NCBI GenBank assembly: GCA_009840355.1
Contig: VXNZ01000012.1
Span: 1-64,000, forward strand
DNA from: Chloroflexota bacterium
GTDB taxonomy: Bacteria > Chloroflexota > Dehalococcoidia > Lucifugimonadales > JADFKI01
Direction of reading: 5' to 3'
Length of the DNA: 64,000 nucleotides
Position numbers and translations under genes: made by a program. Under the pieces are notes generated by a model, which made no database searches, had not been told where the DNA came from, and saw only the letters and a list, made by a program, of their open reading frames with translations. Of this stretch, positions 33,839-43,213 are shown piece after piece; the first letter of the stretch is position 1, and each line of letters starts with the position of its first letter.

Positions 33839-33911
33839 TTTGTCGTCCTCCTGAATTGCAGCCGATGGGCTTCGTCCTCTGTCGGCTTATCGTTTGCGTT
33901 TAACCTGGTGG

Positions 33912-36077
33912 CTAGACTCTTCCCCTGCTGACGCCAATAACGCCGCGCACGCTCTCCATCTTGGAGAACAGCCGGTTTAGCTGGCTAATGCCGTCAACAT
34001 ATACGGTCAGAGAAATAATGCTGGTGTCCTTCTCTTCCTCCGACACGCATGAAGCTATGTTAACACCTTCTTCGGAAACAAGGGAAGTAATATCGCGGAG
34101 CAGCCCTACCCGGTCTTGCGCTTCCAGTCGAACACGCACCGGATATAGCTCGTGCGCGCGACTCCAGGCGACATTGACCAGACGCTCGGTCTCGCGCTCA
34201 GCGAGGATGTTGGAGCAGTTGCGCCGGTGCACCGTTACGCCACGGGTTCGCGTGATGTAGCCGATGATGTCGTCGCCCAGCACGGGCGTGCAGCAGTTCG
34301 CCATGCGGGTGAGCAAGTCGCCCACGCCCAGCACTTCGACGCCTGACGCGGGACCGGTCGTCGGCACCTTATATATCTTCTCAAAGTCTGGATCCGGCGG
34401 TATCTCTTGGCTTGCGATGCGCTCGACAACCTGCTCGACGGTGATTTCGCCGCCGCCCAAGGCGACCATGAATTCGTCCGCGCCGTTGAAGCCGAGCGCG
34501 CTGGCAAGCTCTCCATCCGTCATTGCCTGATTTAGGCGGCGCAATTGCCGGCGGAATATGTCCTTGCCGCGCTCAAGGCTTGCGCGCCGCTCCTGCCGGT
34601 TAAACCACTGTCGCACCTTTGTGCGCGCGGAGTTTGTACTGAGGTAGCCCAGGCTAGGGTTAAGCCAGTCTAGGCTAGGTCCCCTGACCGCCTTGCTGGT
34701 CATAATTTCAACCGTGTCGCCATTCTGAAGCTGGTAGGTGAGTGCGACCAGCTTGCCGTTCACCTTCGCGCCGATGCAGCGATAGCCAACATCGGTATGA
34801 ATGCGGAACGCGAAATCCAGCGGTGTCGCGCCGGCGGGCAGTTCCTTCAAGTCCCCCCTTGGCGTATAGACGAAGACCTGATTCTTGAATATGTCGGTCT
34901 TAAACGACTCTACATACTCGTGCGGATTGCTGACATCGCGCTGCCAGTCAAGAATCTGACGCAGCCACGTCATCTTCTCGTCGAACTCTACGTCCGCAGT
35001 CTTGCCTTCCTTGTAGAGCCAGTGCGCGGCAACGCCGTATTCCGCGAGGTTGTGCATCTCACGTGTGCGTATCTGTACTTCGACCGGGTGCGCGTCGATG
35101 CACAGCACCGTGGTGTGCAGCGACTTATACAGGTTGTCTTTCGGGTTGGCGATGTAGTCGTCGAATTGACCGGGCAACGGTCGCCAGTTAGAGTGCACTA
35201 CGCCGAGCGCTAGATAGCAATCCCTAACCGAGTCCACGAGAATTCGCAGCGCGAACAAGTCGTGGATGTCGTTCACGCCCAAGTTCTGCCGGCGGTACTT
35301 CTCGGTCTTCTTGTGGATGCTGTAGATGTGCTTCGGCCTGCCCGTAACCTCCGCCGTAATGTCCGCCTTGTCCAGCTCGGATTGCAGCAGCGAGCGCACG
35401 CTCTCGATGTAGTCCTCGCGTTCCTGCCGCTTGGCGTTCAGCATGCTGGAGATTTCCTGATACGCGTCGTTGTTCAGGTGCTGGAACGCCAGGTCTTCCA
35501 GCCGCCACTTGACTTCCCAAATGCCAAGCCGGTGCGCGAGCGGCGCGAACACTTCAAGCGTTTCCTTCGCGATCGCCCTGCGTCTGTCCGGCGAGAGCGC
35601 CTGCAATGTCCGCATGTTGTGTAGCCTGTCCGCCAGCTTGATTAGAACGACGCGGACATCTTCCGCCATCGTAACGAGCATCTTGCGCAGGCTTGCGGCT
35701 TGCCCTATGTCAACTTCGTTGCCGCGCAACAGGAAGCCGTTTCTGCCCTCCTCAGCGTCTAACTCCGCCTTGGTCAGCTTCGTTACGCCATCGACCATTC
35801 CGGCAATCTCACCGCCGAATTCGTTCTCAATGTCCTCGAGGCACACATCACAGTCTTCGACGACATCGTGCAGGAGCGCGGCGGCGAGCGCGTTGGCGTC
35901 CAGCCGCAGGTCGGCGAGATAAAGCGCGGTCTGCAGTGGGTGTTCAATGAACGGCTCGCCGGAGCGCCGCACTTGTCCATCGTGGGCTTTCGCCGCGTAC
36001 GCATACGCCTGATCGATGATGCCGAGCCTGTCTGCTGGGATGTATGTCCTTGCCTTGTCTAGTAGCGTATCAACCAT
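33912..36077 (-). CDS. rel: Bifunctional (p)ppGpp synthetase/hydrolase (Rel/SpoT)
   Basis: 721 residues, full length. An HD hydrolase domain (HPLQTALYLADLRLDANALAAALLHDVVEDC, RLHNMRTLQAL) is intact. The synthetase domain follows (IYSIHKKTEKYRR, DIHDLFALRILV, NLYKSLHTTVL, EVQIRTREMHNLAEYGVAAHWLYKEG). Next come TGS (VFVYTPRGDLKELPAGATPLDFAFRIH), the helical/CC region with CCTPVLGDDIIGYITRTRGVTVHRR, and a C-terminal ACT domain. It makes and degrades the stringent-response alarmone. Ribosome site GGAG, 5-6 bases before the ATG. Both activities look intact from the visible motifs. Confidence 0.95.
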   Translation of the reverse strand: MVDTLLDKARTYIPADRLGIIDQAYAYAAKAHDGQVRRSGEPFIEHPLQTALYLADLRLDANALAAALLHDVVEDCDVCLEDIENEFGGEIAGMVDGVTKLTKAELDAEEGRNGFLLRGNEVDIGQAASLRKMLVTMAEDVRVVLIKLADRLHNMRTLQALSPDRRRAIAKETLEVFAPLAHRLGIWEVKWRLEDLAFQHLNNDAYQEISSMLNAKRQEREDYIESVRSLLQSELDKADITAEVTGRPKHIYSIHKKTEKYRRQNLGVNDIHDLFALRILVDSVRDCYLALGVVHSNWRPLPGQFDDYIANPKDNLYKSLHTTVLCIDAHPVEVQIRTREMHNLAEYGVAAHWLYKEGKTADVEFDEKMTWLRQILDWQRDVSNPHEYVESFKTDIFKNQVFVYTPRGDLKELPAGATPLDFAFRIHTDVGYRCIGAKVNGKLVALTYQLQNGDTVEIMTSKAVRGPSLDWLNPSLGYLSTNSARTKVRQWFNRQERRASLERGKDIFRRQLRRLNQAMTDGELASALGFNGADEFMVALGGGEITVEQVVERIASQEIPPDPDFEKIYKVPTTGPASGVEVLGVGDLLTRMANCCTPVLGDDIIGYITRTRGVTVHRRNCSNILAERETERLVNVAWSRAHELYPVRVRLEAQDRVGLLRDITSLVSEEGVNIASCVSEEEKDTSIISLTVYVDGISQLNRLFSKMESVRGVIGVSRGRV

Positions 36078-36183
36078 AAATCTCCACGCCTGTGCTGCGC
36101 GTCAATCGGGTAATCGGACTAATGCATTAAGTATATCCTAGCGAACGCCGCCATACAATCGGCAACGGGTGTCATAAGTCCAT

Positions 36184-36217
36184 TCTCGCCTCCTAGTGGG
36201 GAGATTAGAATAGGGTG
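36184..36217. repeat. Copy of the dispersed TCTCGCC/GGGAGATTAGAATAGGG repeat
   Basis: Reads tctcgcctcctagtgggg, then agattagaatagggtg, with arms partly able to pair. It lies in the convergent-looking gap between rel and the DMT carrier gene. Confidence 0.35.
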
Positions 36218-36264
36218 TGAACGGGCATGCTTCCAATAAGCGTGGAATTATTGAAACATAGCAA

Positions 36265-37200
36265 TTACAACTGCCTGTTGGGCACCCGTCTTGCCTGCGA
36301 GTATGATTCCCAGCTATACGCCGCGGCGCCGGCGCACAGCAGGACGACACCGACGATAAGCCCGCGACCAGGGTCTTCGCCGAGTATGAGCCAGGCGAGG
36401 ATGATGCCCGCAATCGGCTGCGCGAAGTAGTAGAAGGTGATGGACGACGGCAAGTATCGCTTCACCAGCCACGCATTGGCTAGGAAACCCACACCCGCAA
36501 TCACAACGCCCTGATAGGCGAGCGCCAACCAGAATCTGCCTTCAAGCGTGTAATTGGAGCTTTCGAAGATGTAGCTCCCGGCGAGAAGCAGCACCGTACC
36601 GATAATCAGCTGCCCCAGCATCAGCTTGGCTTCCGATACATCCTGCGCGAAGTTCGACAGCAGAATTATCCTGAATCCCAGCAGTCCCGCCGAGATGAAG
36701 CTCAGCACATCGCCGAGCAGCGTAACGCCCTCTTGCGCCACGACCGCATCGCCGAATACGACGACCAACACGCCGGCATACGCGACGACGAGGGCGACGG
36801 CCTTCCACACGGTCAGCCTATCCGATGGGATGAAGAACCGCGCAAGCGTCGCCGTCCAGATTGGCAGCGTTGAGTTCAGCGCCACACCATGCCCTGCGGA
36901 TGTGAGGTCCTGACCGACATTCATTATCGCGAGCTGAGTGGCGAAAATTAGGCCGATAATCAAGACCGGCTTGATTTCGTGCTTTGCCAAGCCCAACGAT
37001 TCGCGTCTGATTACCATGTACGCCAGCGTAACCAGACCGCCGAGAATGAAGCGCATCCAGCCGACTTGCATCGGCGCGGCGTAGTCTAGGGACGCCTTCA
37101 GGCTGACATTGTTGCCGCCCCACATCATCGCCAACAGCAGCGAGAATCCGCTAGGAATCAGCCCCGCCGGTCTGCGTACTTCCCCGTAAGATTCGCTCAA
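36265..37200 (-). CDS. EamA/DMT-family membrane carrier
   Basis: 311 residues with ten hydrophobic segments in two EamA repeats. The start FSLLLAMMWGGNNVSLKASLDYAAPMQVGWMRFILGG and the end PIAGIILAWLILGEDPGRGLIVGVVLLCAGAAAYSWESY are typical of the drug/metabolite transporter family. These move amino acids, nucleosides or other small metabolites, usually outward. The substrate is unknown. It lies upstream of rel in the same direction, separated by a repeat. Confidence 0.87.
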   Translation of the reverse strand: MSESYGEVRRPAGLIPSGFSLLLAMMWGGNNVSLKASLDYAAPMQVGWMRFILGGLVTLAYMVIRRESLGLAKHEIKPVLIIGLIFATQLAIMNVGQDLTSAGHGVALNSTLPIWTATLARFFIPSDRLTVWKAVALVVAYAGVLVVVFGDAVVAQEGVTLLGDVLSFISAGLLGFRIILLSNFAQDVSEAKLMLGQLIIGTVLLLAGSYIFESSNYTLEGRFWLALAYQGVVIAGVGFLANAWLVKRYLPSSITFYYFAQPIAGIILAWLILGEDPGRGLIVGVVLLCAGAAAYSWESYSQARRVPNRQL

Positions 37201-37754
37201 TTATCTAAACGACCCTTCACAAGCATCTTGTGTTTCCGGCGCCGCGCCCCCAATTGGAAGACAAGACTACCTACTCTTTCTTTCACCAAATGGCGTAGCC
37301 AAATATCCCTTCCATCCAAATAGCGAAAGGTTTGGAATGAAGGCAAACACTAGATTTTGTTGATATTTCACAATTGCGCCCCGTCATTCCTGCTGAAGCA
37401 AGAATTCAGCACTTGCAAGCGGCGTTAATATAACAATGAATGCTAAATATGAGATTTCGGATTCCCGTTTTCACGGGACGCCTCAATTGTCCATACAACC
37501 TGGCAAGACCAGCCCTGCCACACCAGTGATTAGGCACGCGGGACATTCTAACACACTGCGGCGAACACAATCGCAATCGTAGGTCCATCTGCGTCATTGC
37601 TTGCCGCCGGAATTGTATTCCTCGCAATGCGTAAAGTCTGAAGTCGTGATAGGTCAAGCGGGCAAAGATTTCAGCACACATTGCACGCTGTGGTACAATT
37701 CGTTCTCGCAAGTCGCACTGACAACGCCTCTTTTGACAAGGAGCATCATCGCCA
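37201..37754. other. 554-base gene-free region with repeat remnants
   Basis: No convincing gene. It holds GTCATTCC-type repeat pieces: gtcattcctgctgaagcaagaattc at about 37384-37408 and ggattcccgttttcacggga at about 37459-37478. The second can form a short hairpin (CCCGT/ACGGG). The right end carries the hisS promoter and leader. Confidence 0.5.
37691..37699 (+). promoter_or_regulatory. Extended -10 promoter of hisS
   Basis: TGG-TACAAT with no clear -35. A start near 37706 gives a leader of about 49 bases containing AAGGAG. I see no T-box-like structure. Confidence 0.4.
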
Positions 37755-39119
37755 ATGTGTGCCGACCGCATAGACAGAGTATCGCCCTCGCCGATTAGCG
37801 GCTTTCCGGAATGGTCGCCCGCAGAGCGCCTGATCGAGCAGGATATGCTTGACCGCATCCGTGCGTCGTTCGAGCTGTTTGGCTTTTCGCCCATTGAGAC
37901 GCCCGCCATCGAGCGCAATTCCGTGCTGACTGCCAAGGGCGGCGAAGAGACCGAGCGTCAAATTTACAGCCTGACCGGGCTGCACGCGCAGTCCGGCGAC
38001 GAAAGACGCGACTACTCGCTGCACTTCGACTTGACGGTACCTCTTGCGCGGTATGTGGCGCAGCACAACAACGAGCTTGTCTTCCCATTTCGCCGCTACC
38101 AGATTCAGAAAGTCTGGCGCGGCGAGCGTCCGCAGCACGGTCGATTCCGCGAGTTTACACAGTGCGACATCGACATCGTGGGCGACGGCAAGCTTAGCCT
38201 GATGGCAGACGCAGAAATCCCTGCCGTAATATCCAATGTGTTCAACAGTCTGAACATTGGCGATTTCACGATACGCATCAGCAATCGCAAGATACTCACC
38301 GGCTACCTGGAACATCTCGGCTTTGGCGCGGGCAATGCTGCCGTCGTACTGCGCGAAGCGGATAAAATTGACCGACAGGGCACCGTACCACTGCTGCAGG
38401 CGCTAGATAGTATGCCCGACGGCAAGGCGGCTGCGGACGACATCTTAGCGCTTGTGCAGACGAGTGGCGGCGCGGCTGAAGTGCTGGAAAGGCTCAGTTC
38501 TTTCGAGGGCGGCGATCTGTACCGGCAGGGCGTGGACGAGCTGAAGGCTGTGTTCGAGCATGCCGCGGCGTTCGGTATCGAAGAGGACAACTTCTCCGCC
38601 GACATCGGAATCGTGCGCGGTCTGGACTACTACACCGGCACAATCTACGAGACGCGGCTTGACGACCACCCACATTTGGGCAGTATCTGCTCCGGCGGGC
38701 GGTACGACGACCTTGCCAGCTACTTCATTCGCAAGACGCTGCCCGGCGTGGGCATATCCATCGGGCTGACGCGGCTGTTTTCGCAGCTGCTGCAGGCGGG
38801 CATCGTGAAGGGCGGCAGCGCGTCCGCCGCACAGGTGCTGGTAACCACACCGGATGCCAGCCTCACAGCGGCCGCAATCGAAATCGCCAGTGCGTTGCGC
38901 GCGGAGAGCGTAAACACCGAGATTTTCTTCGAGCAGTCGCGGCTTGGCAGACAACTGCGGTACGCATCGCGCAAGGGCTTCAGGCTCGCCGTAATTCCGC
39001 TTTCCGAAGATTTGGAGCGCGAACAGGTCAGGTACCGAGATATGGACGCCGGCGAAGAATACACAGTCGCCATCGCAGACCTGCCGAAGGAAGTCGCGCG
39101 CCATCTGACGCAGTGTTAG
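37755..39119 (+). CDS. hisS: Histidyl-tRNA synthetase
   Basis: 454 residues. Class II motifs are present: the motif 2 region FRRYQIQKVWRGERPQHGRFREFTQCDIDIVG, the histidine-binding loop GLDYYTGTIYET, and motif 3 GVGISIGLTRLF. A C-terminal anticodon-binding domain (LVTTPDASLTAAAIEIASALR to the end) follows. It charges tRNA-His. It stands alone with its own promoter. The Met at 37755 is preceded by AAGGAG about 13 bases upstream, a long gap, but no closer alternative is visible. Confidence 0.95.
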   Translation: MCADRIDRVSPSPISGFPEWSPAERLIEQDMLDRIRASFELFGFSPIETPAIERNSVLTAKGGEETERQIYSLTGLHAQSGDERRDYSLHFDLTVPLARYVAQHNNELVFPFRRYQIQKVWRGERPQHGRFREFTQCDIDIVGDGKLSLMADAEIPAVISNVFNSLNIGDFTIRISNRKILTGYLEHLGFGAGNAAVVLREADKIDRQGTVPLLQALDSMPDGKAAADDILALVQTSGGAAEVLERLSSFEGGDLYRQGVDELKAVFEHAAAFGIEEDNFSADIGIVRGLDYYTGTIYETRLDDHPHLGSICSGGRYDDLASYFIRKTLPGVGISIGLTRLFSQLLQAGIVKGGSASAAQVLVTTPDASLTAAAIEIASALRAESVNTEIFFEQSRLGRQLRYASRKGFRLAVIPLSEDLEREQVRYRDMDAGEEYTVAIADLPKEVARHLTQC

Positions 39120-39137
39120 AAACGAGCCGCCCGGAAG

Positions 39138-39177
39138 AGTCCCTTCCCACTTGATTGAGGAAGATTAGGATGAGGTG
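39138..39177. repeat. Best copy of the dispersed palindromic repeat
   Basis: Left arm agtcccttccca and right arm gaggaagattaggatgagg around a short loop, between hisS and the Fno-like gene. It is the clearest member of the family and can fold, imperfectly, as CCCTTCC/GGAAGATT. Confidence 0.5.
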
Positions 39178-39289
39178 ATGGTCCGAAATTGTCCACAAGT
39201 GTGCATTCAGATCAGCCCCTTACCAAAGAAGTATCATTGAGTAATAGTCGCGGCATCACACACTGTCACCACAGAAAGGCAAAACCCGA

Positions 39290-39934
39290 ATGATTGGATT
39301 TATTGGCGGCACGGGACCTGAGGGACGCGGACTCGCGCTTCGGTTCGCGCTTTCCGGCGAAGACATTCTCATCGGCTCGCGGGATATGGAGCGTGCGAAA
39401 TCGGCGGCGGACAGCGTGCGTGAGATTGCGCCGGCCATCTCAATCGACGGTGGATTAAACTCGGACGTCGCGGCGCAATCGGACATTGTCGTAATTGCCG
39501 TGCCGTATTCGGCGCAGAAGCCAACGCTCGAATCGCTTACAAGCGAACTGTCCGGCAAGCTCATCATCAACGTGGTCGCGCCGTTGGCGTTCAACAAGGG
39601 TATCGCAAGCGCGGTCAGGGTCGAAGCAGGTTCAGCGGCATTAGAAGCGCAGGAAATCGTGCCGGATGCCATACACACGGCGGCATTCCACAATGTGAGC
39701 GCACAGGAGCTACTTATACCCGACAGGCCACTGGACACAGACATCATAGTATTCGCCAATGACGCGGATGCCAAGTGCAAGGTCATTGCCCTCGCCGAAA
39801 CAATAACGGGCGCGCGTGGCATAGATGGCGGCGGCTTGATGAACGCGCGATACTGCGAAGACCTTACAGCCTTGCTGCTGAACATCAACCGCATCTACAA
39901 GGCGCACTCTATGATTAAGATTGTTGGCGTGTAG
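39290..39934 (+). CDS. F420-dependent NADP oxidoreductase-like protein (Fno/NpdG family)
   Basis: 214 residues. The N-terminal MIGFIGGTGPEGRGLALRFALSGEDILIGSRDMERA is the NADP site of the Fno family (GxGxxG with a T-G-P-x-G-R variant and S-R for the 2'-phosphate). Later parts (DIVVIAVPYSAQ, AFHNVSAQELL, DALLI-type strands, GGGLMNARYCEDLTALLLNIN) also fit. Fno moves hydride between coenzyme F420 and NADP. That implies F420 use in the cell, though the cofactor genes are not in the window. Ribosome site AAAGG is somewhat far. Confidence 0.82.
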   Translation: MIGFIGGTGPEGRGLALRFALSGEDILIGSRDMERAKSAADSVREIAPAISIDGGLNSDVAAQSDIVVIAVPYSAQKPTLESLTSELSGKLIINVVAPLAFNKGIASAVRVEAGSAALEAQEIVPDAIHTAAFHNVSAQELLIPDRPLDTDIIVFANDADAKCKVIALAETITGARGIDGGGLMNARYCEDLTALLLNINRIYKAHSMIKIVGV

Positions 39935-40058
39935 CGCGATTTGCGATCCATAAACGACAGACAATACATCGAAAGTGACGGTTACACAGCGAATCGACCC
40001 CATCCTCACCTTCCACTTCAAAGGGAAAAGGGATGAGAAAATCAGGCAAGGAGTAGTC

Positions 40059-40859
40059 ATGCAGTTAAGAGTGCTTGGTGCCCACAATGGGGAAAGCCGC
40101 CGGACACGGATGTCGGGTTATTTGGTTGACGACGTGCTTGCGCTCGACGCCGGCTCGCTGACGCGCTCTTTGACGCACGGCGAACAATGCGGGATACGCG
40201 CGATCATCCTGTCGCACCGGCACTTCGACCATGTGAAAGACTTGCTGCCGTTGGGCATCGGAGTTCGCAACGAAGGCGTTACCATCGATGTGTACGCCAT
40301 ACAGGACACGGTGGACGCGGTAACAGAGACGCTGATGAACGGCAGGCTATTCCCCAATTTCCTAGAATCGCCAAGCGAAGATGCGCCGACATTTCGGATG
40401 CACACGGTCAATTTCTACCAGCCGTTCCGCGTGCTTGGCTATGACGTCGTAGCGGTACCCGTATATCACTCGGTTCCTACGGCTGGTTTCCAGATTGACG
40501 ATGGCAGCATGCGGCTATTCTACACCGGAGACACGGGCAAGGGCTTGTGGAAGGCATGGGAGCATGTTGCGCCGGATGCGCTTCTCACCGAAGTTACATT
40601 CGGCAACGAAAATGCGGTTGGCGCACGGGCTGCAGGCCATCTAACGCCCAAGATACTGAAGGATGAACTGGACAGATTCCGCGCGACTCACGGGCGTTTG
40701 CCTGAGACAATCGTCTCGCACATCAACCCTGCGTGGGAAGACGCAGTGCGCCGTGAACTCGCCGAAATTAGCGCTGCGACCGGACAGCAATTTACGATTG
40801 CGGATGCCGATATGCACCTCGACCTTTCGCGCGATTCAATGACTGTCGTGGAGAATTAG
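40059..40859 (+). CDS. Metallo-beta-lactamase-fold hydrolase
   Basis: 266 residues from the ATG at 40059, with AAGGAG 5-6 bases upstream; 28 in-frame codons before it lack such a site. The metal motif H-x-H-x-D-H is seen as HRHFDH (SHRHFDHVKDL). Later elements include FYTGDTGKGLWKAW (Asp ligand) and IVSHINPAWEDAVRREL (His ligand). It resembles the RNase Z/3',5'-cyclic phosphodiesterase-like branch, which starts with a similar L-R-V-L-G-A-H-x-G. The substrate is unknown. It lies 2 bases ahead of the deacetylase gene, a probable operon. Confidence 0.85.
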   Translation: MQLRVLGAHNGESRRTRMSGYLVDDVLALDAGSLTRSLTHGEQCGIRAIILSHRHFDHVKDLLPLGIGVRNEGVTIDVYAIQDTVDAVTETLMNGRLFPNFLESPSEDAPTFRMHTVNFYQPFRVLGYDVVAVPVYHSVPTAGFQIDDGSMRLFYTGDTGKGLWKAWEHVAPDALLTEVTFGNENAVGARAAGHLTPKILKDELDRFRATHGRLPETIVSHINPAWEDAVRRELAEISAATGQQFTIADADMHLDLSRDSMTVVEN

Positions 40860-40861
40860 GC

Positions 40862-41989
40862 ATGGCGAGAAAAACGGCATTCGTTTACGCTGACGAACTT
40901 TCGAGGCACACGCTGAGTGAGACACACCCGATGAAGCCGGCGCGCCTGCGCTACACCTACGAATTGCTGCAAGCCTACAACGCCTTCGACGCGCCTAATG
41001 TATCGGTCGTCGCGCCACGTGAGGCGCTGCTCGAAGAAATCCGGTGGTATCACTCCGCGGACTATGTTGATGCGGTGCAACGGCTGAACAACGGCGATGT
41101 GAGCGTTGATCAGCGCAAGTTCAACTTCGGTCCAGGAGACAATCCAGCGTACCGCGGCATCTACGATGCGTCCGCGCTATCCACCGGCGCGACGATGACG
41201 GCGGTCGAAATGCTGCTTTCGGACGAAGTGGACGCGGCATTCAGCATATCCGGTGGGTTGCACCATGCGATGCCGTCATACGCATACGGCTTCTGCGTGT
41301 TCAACGACCCGGTCATCGGCATCAAGCGGCTGTTGGCGGAAGGCTTGCGAGTCGCATACGTGGACATCGACTGCCATCACGGCGACGGCGTACAGCACGC
41401 ATTCTATGACACGGACGCGGTGATGACCATTTCGTTGCACGAATCCGGCGCGTTCCTGTTCCCCGGCACCGGGCATACGCAGGAAATTGGCGCGGGCAGG
41501 GGCAGAGGCTACTCCGTGAATATGCCGCTCTACCCGTACACGAGCGACGAAGTGTACTTATGGGCGCTGCGCGAAGTGGCGATGCCGCTGCTGCATCGAT
41601 TCCGTCCAGATGTGCTAGTAACGCAATTGGGCATCGACTCGCACTTCCGCGACCCGATAACGCATCTCGCGCTGTCCGTGCAGGGACACGCGGCGGCAGT
41701 TCAGGAACTAGCATCGCTTGGCGCGCGCAAGTGGCTCGCGCTCGGAGGCGGCGGTTACGACTTGCAGGCCGTAGCAAGGGCGTGGGCGATGGACCTCGCC
41801 GTCATGTCCGAGCAGAACTTGCCTGCCGGCATCCCGCAAGATTACGCCGCGCAGTATGGCGTTTCCACTTTGCGCGATGTGGAAGAGCCACCCCTTCAAG
41901 CGGACATGATTAGGGATGCCAGGACGTTCGCAGAGGCAGGCGTACAGTCTGTCCAACGGCTGGTGTTCAGCGCGCTGGGGCTGCGCTGA
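40862..41989 (+). CDS. AcuC-like histone-deacetylase-family protein
   Basis: 375 residues. The zinc hydrolase motifs DIDCHHGDGVQHAFYD (HHGDG) and HHAMPSYAYGFCVFNDP are clear, along with SLHESGAFLFPGTG and GIDSHFRDP. Bacterial AcuC-type enzymes remove acetyl groups from proteins such as acetyl-CoA synthetase or from small amides. It begins 2 bases after the MBL gene, with GGAG upstream, so the two are probably co-transcribed. It is 375 residues, about the family size. Confidence 0.9.
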   Translation: MARKTAFVYADELSRHTLSETHPMKPARLRYTYELLQAYNAFDAPNVSVVAPREALLEEIRWYHSADYVDAVQRLNNGDVSVDQRKFNFGPGDNPAYRGIYDASALSTGATMTAVEMLLSDEVDAAFSISGGLHHAMPSYAYGFCVFNDPVIGIKRLLAEGLRVAYVDIDCHHGDGVQHAFYDTDAVMTISLHESGAFLFPGTGHTQEIGAGRGRGYSVNMPLYPYTSDEVYLWALREVAMPLLHRFRPDVLVTQLGIDSHFRDPITHLALSVQGHAAAVQELASLGARKWLALGGGGYDLQAVARAWAMDLAVMSEQNLPAGIPQDYAAQYGVSTLRDVEEPPLQADMIRDARTFAEAGVQSVQRLVFSALGLR

Positions 41990-42039
41990 TTGAGTTACGG
42001 TGCTCGCAACTGTTCGCTATGGACCATTTTGTTGAGCGC

Positions 42040-42933
42040 CTAGTCGCGGAGTATATCTCGCAGCGCCAGATCGATGTCTTCCCACCGGAATCGATAGCCG
42101 CTTTGCGAAAGCTTCAGCGGGTACATTCTCGTCGATTCGGTGGCGAACTGCGCAGCCTCGCCCATCGCAATACGCAGCGCGAACTTGGGCACTATGAACA
42201 TAGCTGGGCGCTTCACTGCGCGCGCCAACGCCTTAGTGAACTCGCGGTTGGTAGCGGCATTGGGCACGGACAGGTTGACCGGACCTTCAAGCGATGGCAT
42301 GTCTAGCGCTTGCACGAATCCGCCCACCACATCATCGATATGAACCCAGCTCATGTACTGCTTACCGTTGCCCAGCTTGCCGCCAAGTCCCATTTTGAAC
42401 GGAGCGAGCATCCTGCGCGGCAGGTCGCCGTCTTTGCTCAGCACCACGCCGATTCGCATGTTGCACACGCGAATTCCCGCGTCAGAGGCAGGAACAGTCG
42501 CTGCTTCCCATTCTGCGGTTACATCGGCGAGGAATCCCCTGCCTTTCGGCGTGTTCTCGGTGGCTATTTCGTCCTTCATGTCGCCGTAAAATCCAAGCGC
42601 GGAGGCGCACAGGAACACGCTAGGCTTAGGATGAAAGCCCGCAATTGTCTCGCTGAGCAAGCGCGTGCTGTTGACGCGGCTGTCGCGTATCATTTGTTTG
42701 TACGCTGCATCCCAGCGCTGCCCGGTGATGCTCGCGCCGCCCAAATGCACCACCGCATCCACGCCTGCAAGCGCGCCGGCGTCGATGCTGCTGCCAACGG
42801 GGTCCCACTCAGCTTCGTCCGGCGCAGTCGGCGCGCGCCGCACCAGTCTCAGCACATCGTGCCCGTCAGATTGCAGCCTTCGCACTAGTGCCGCCCCAAT
42901 CAGCCCCGATGAACCGCCAACGACTACTTTCAT
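42040..42933 (-). CDS. TIGR01777-type SDR epimerase (YfcH-like)
   Basis: 297 residues from the ATG at 42933, with GAGGTTCAA just ahead; the frame is open to 43041. The N-terminal MKVVVGGSSGLIGAALVRRL is the extended-SDR NAD site. The HLGGASITGQRWD and SRVNSTRLLSETI segments and the C-terminal domain (VNLSVPNAATNREFTKALARAVKRPAMFIVPKFALRIAMGE) are characteristic of the YfcH/SDR39U1 family. Function in bacteria is unclear; links to division are reported for some relatives. It converges with the deacetylase gene. Confidence 0.9.
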   Translation of the reverse strand: MKVVVGGSSGLIGAALVRRLQSDGHDVLRLVRRAPTAPDEAEWDPVGSSIDAGALAGVDAVVHLGGASITGQRWDAAYKQMIRDSRVNSTRLLSETIAGFHPKPSVFLCASALGFYGDMKDEIATENTPKGRGFLADVTAEWEAATVPASDAGIRVCNMRIGVVLSKDGDLPRRMLAPFKMGLGGKLGNGKQYMSWVHIDDVVGGFVQALDMPSLEGPVNLSVPNAATNREFTKALARAVKRPAMFIVPKFALRIAMGEAAQFATESTRMYPLKLSQSGYRFRWEDIDLALRDILRD

Positions 42934-43148
42934 TTGAACCTCTTTCGTGCGCGTATGGTGTTGCCACCTGAATTTGAACCGATATGTGGCTCCGTCCTGG
43001 CCTCCCCCTGAGCGGGAAAGGACACCGGAGAGCATGCTCATAATGCTAATTATCCGTGTTCAGATTAAGTTCTGCGCGGGTTAAGGTCAAGGATGTGATT
43101 CAGCAGCCTGAACGGAATTCCGACATCATTCGTCATAGGCATCGCATC

Positions 43149-43157
43149 TGATATACT
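43149..43157 (+). promoter_or_regulatory. Extended -10 promoter of prfA-prmC
   Basis: TGA-TATACT, with a poor -35 (ttcgtc) 17 bases upstream. A start near 43164 gives a 50-base leader to prfA. Confidence 0.4.
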
Positions 43158-43213
43158 TGATGGAAGATTGATGGTTGGCACACGACAGCAGTTACAAGTG
43201 AGCGCACTTACCG

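Noticed and set aside
37201-37754. T-box or other riboswitch ahead of hisS
   Set aside because: No conserved T-box sequence or long leader structure was seen; the predicted leader is only about 49 bases.
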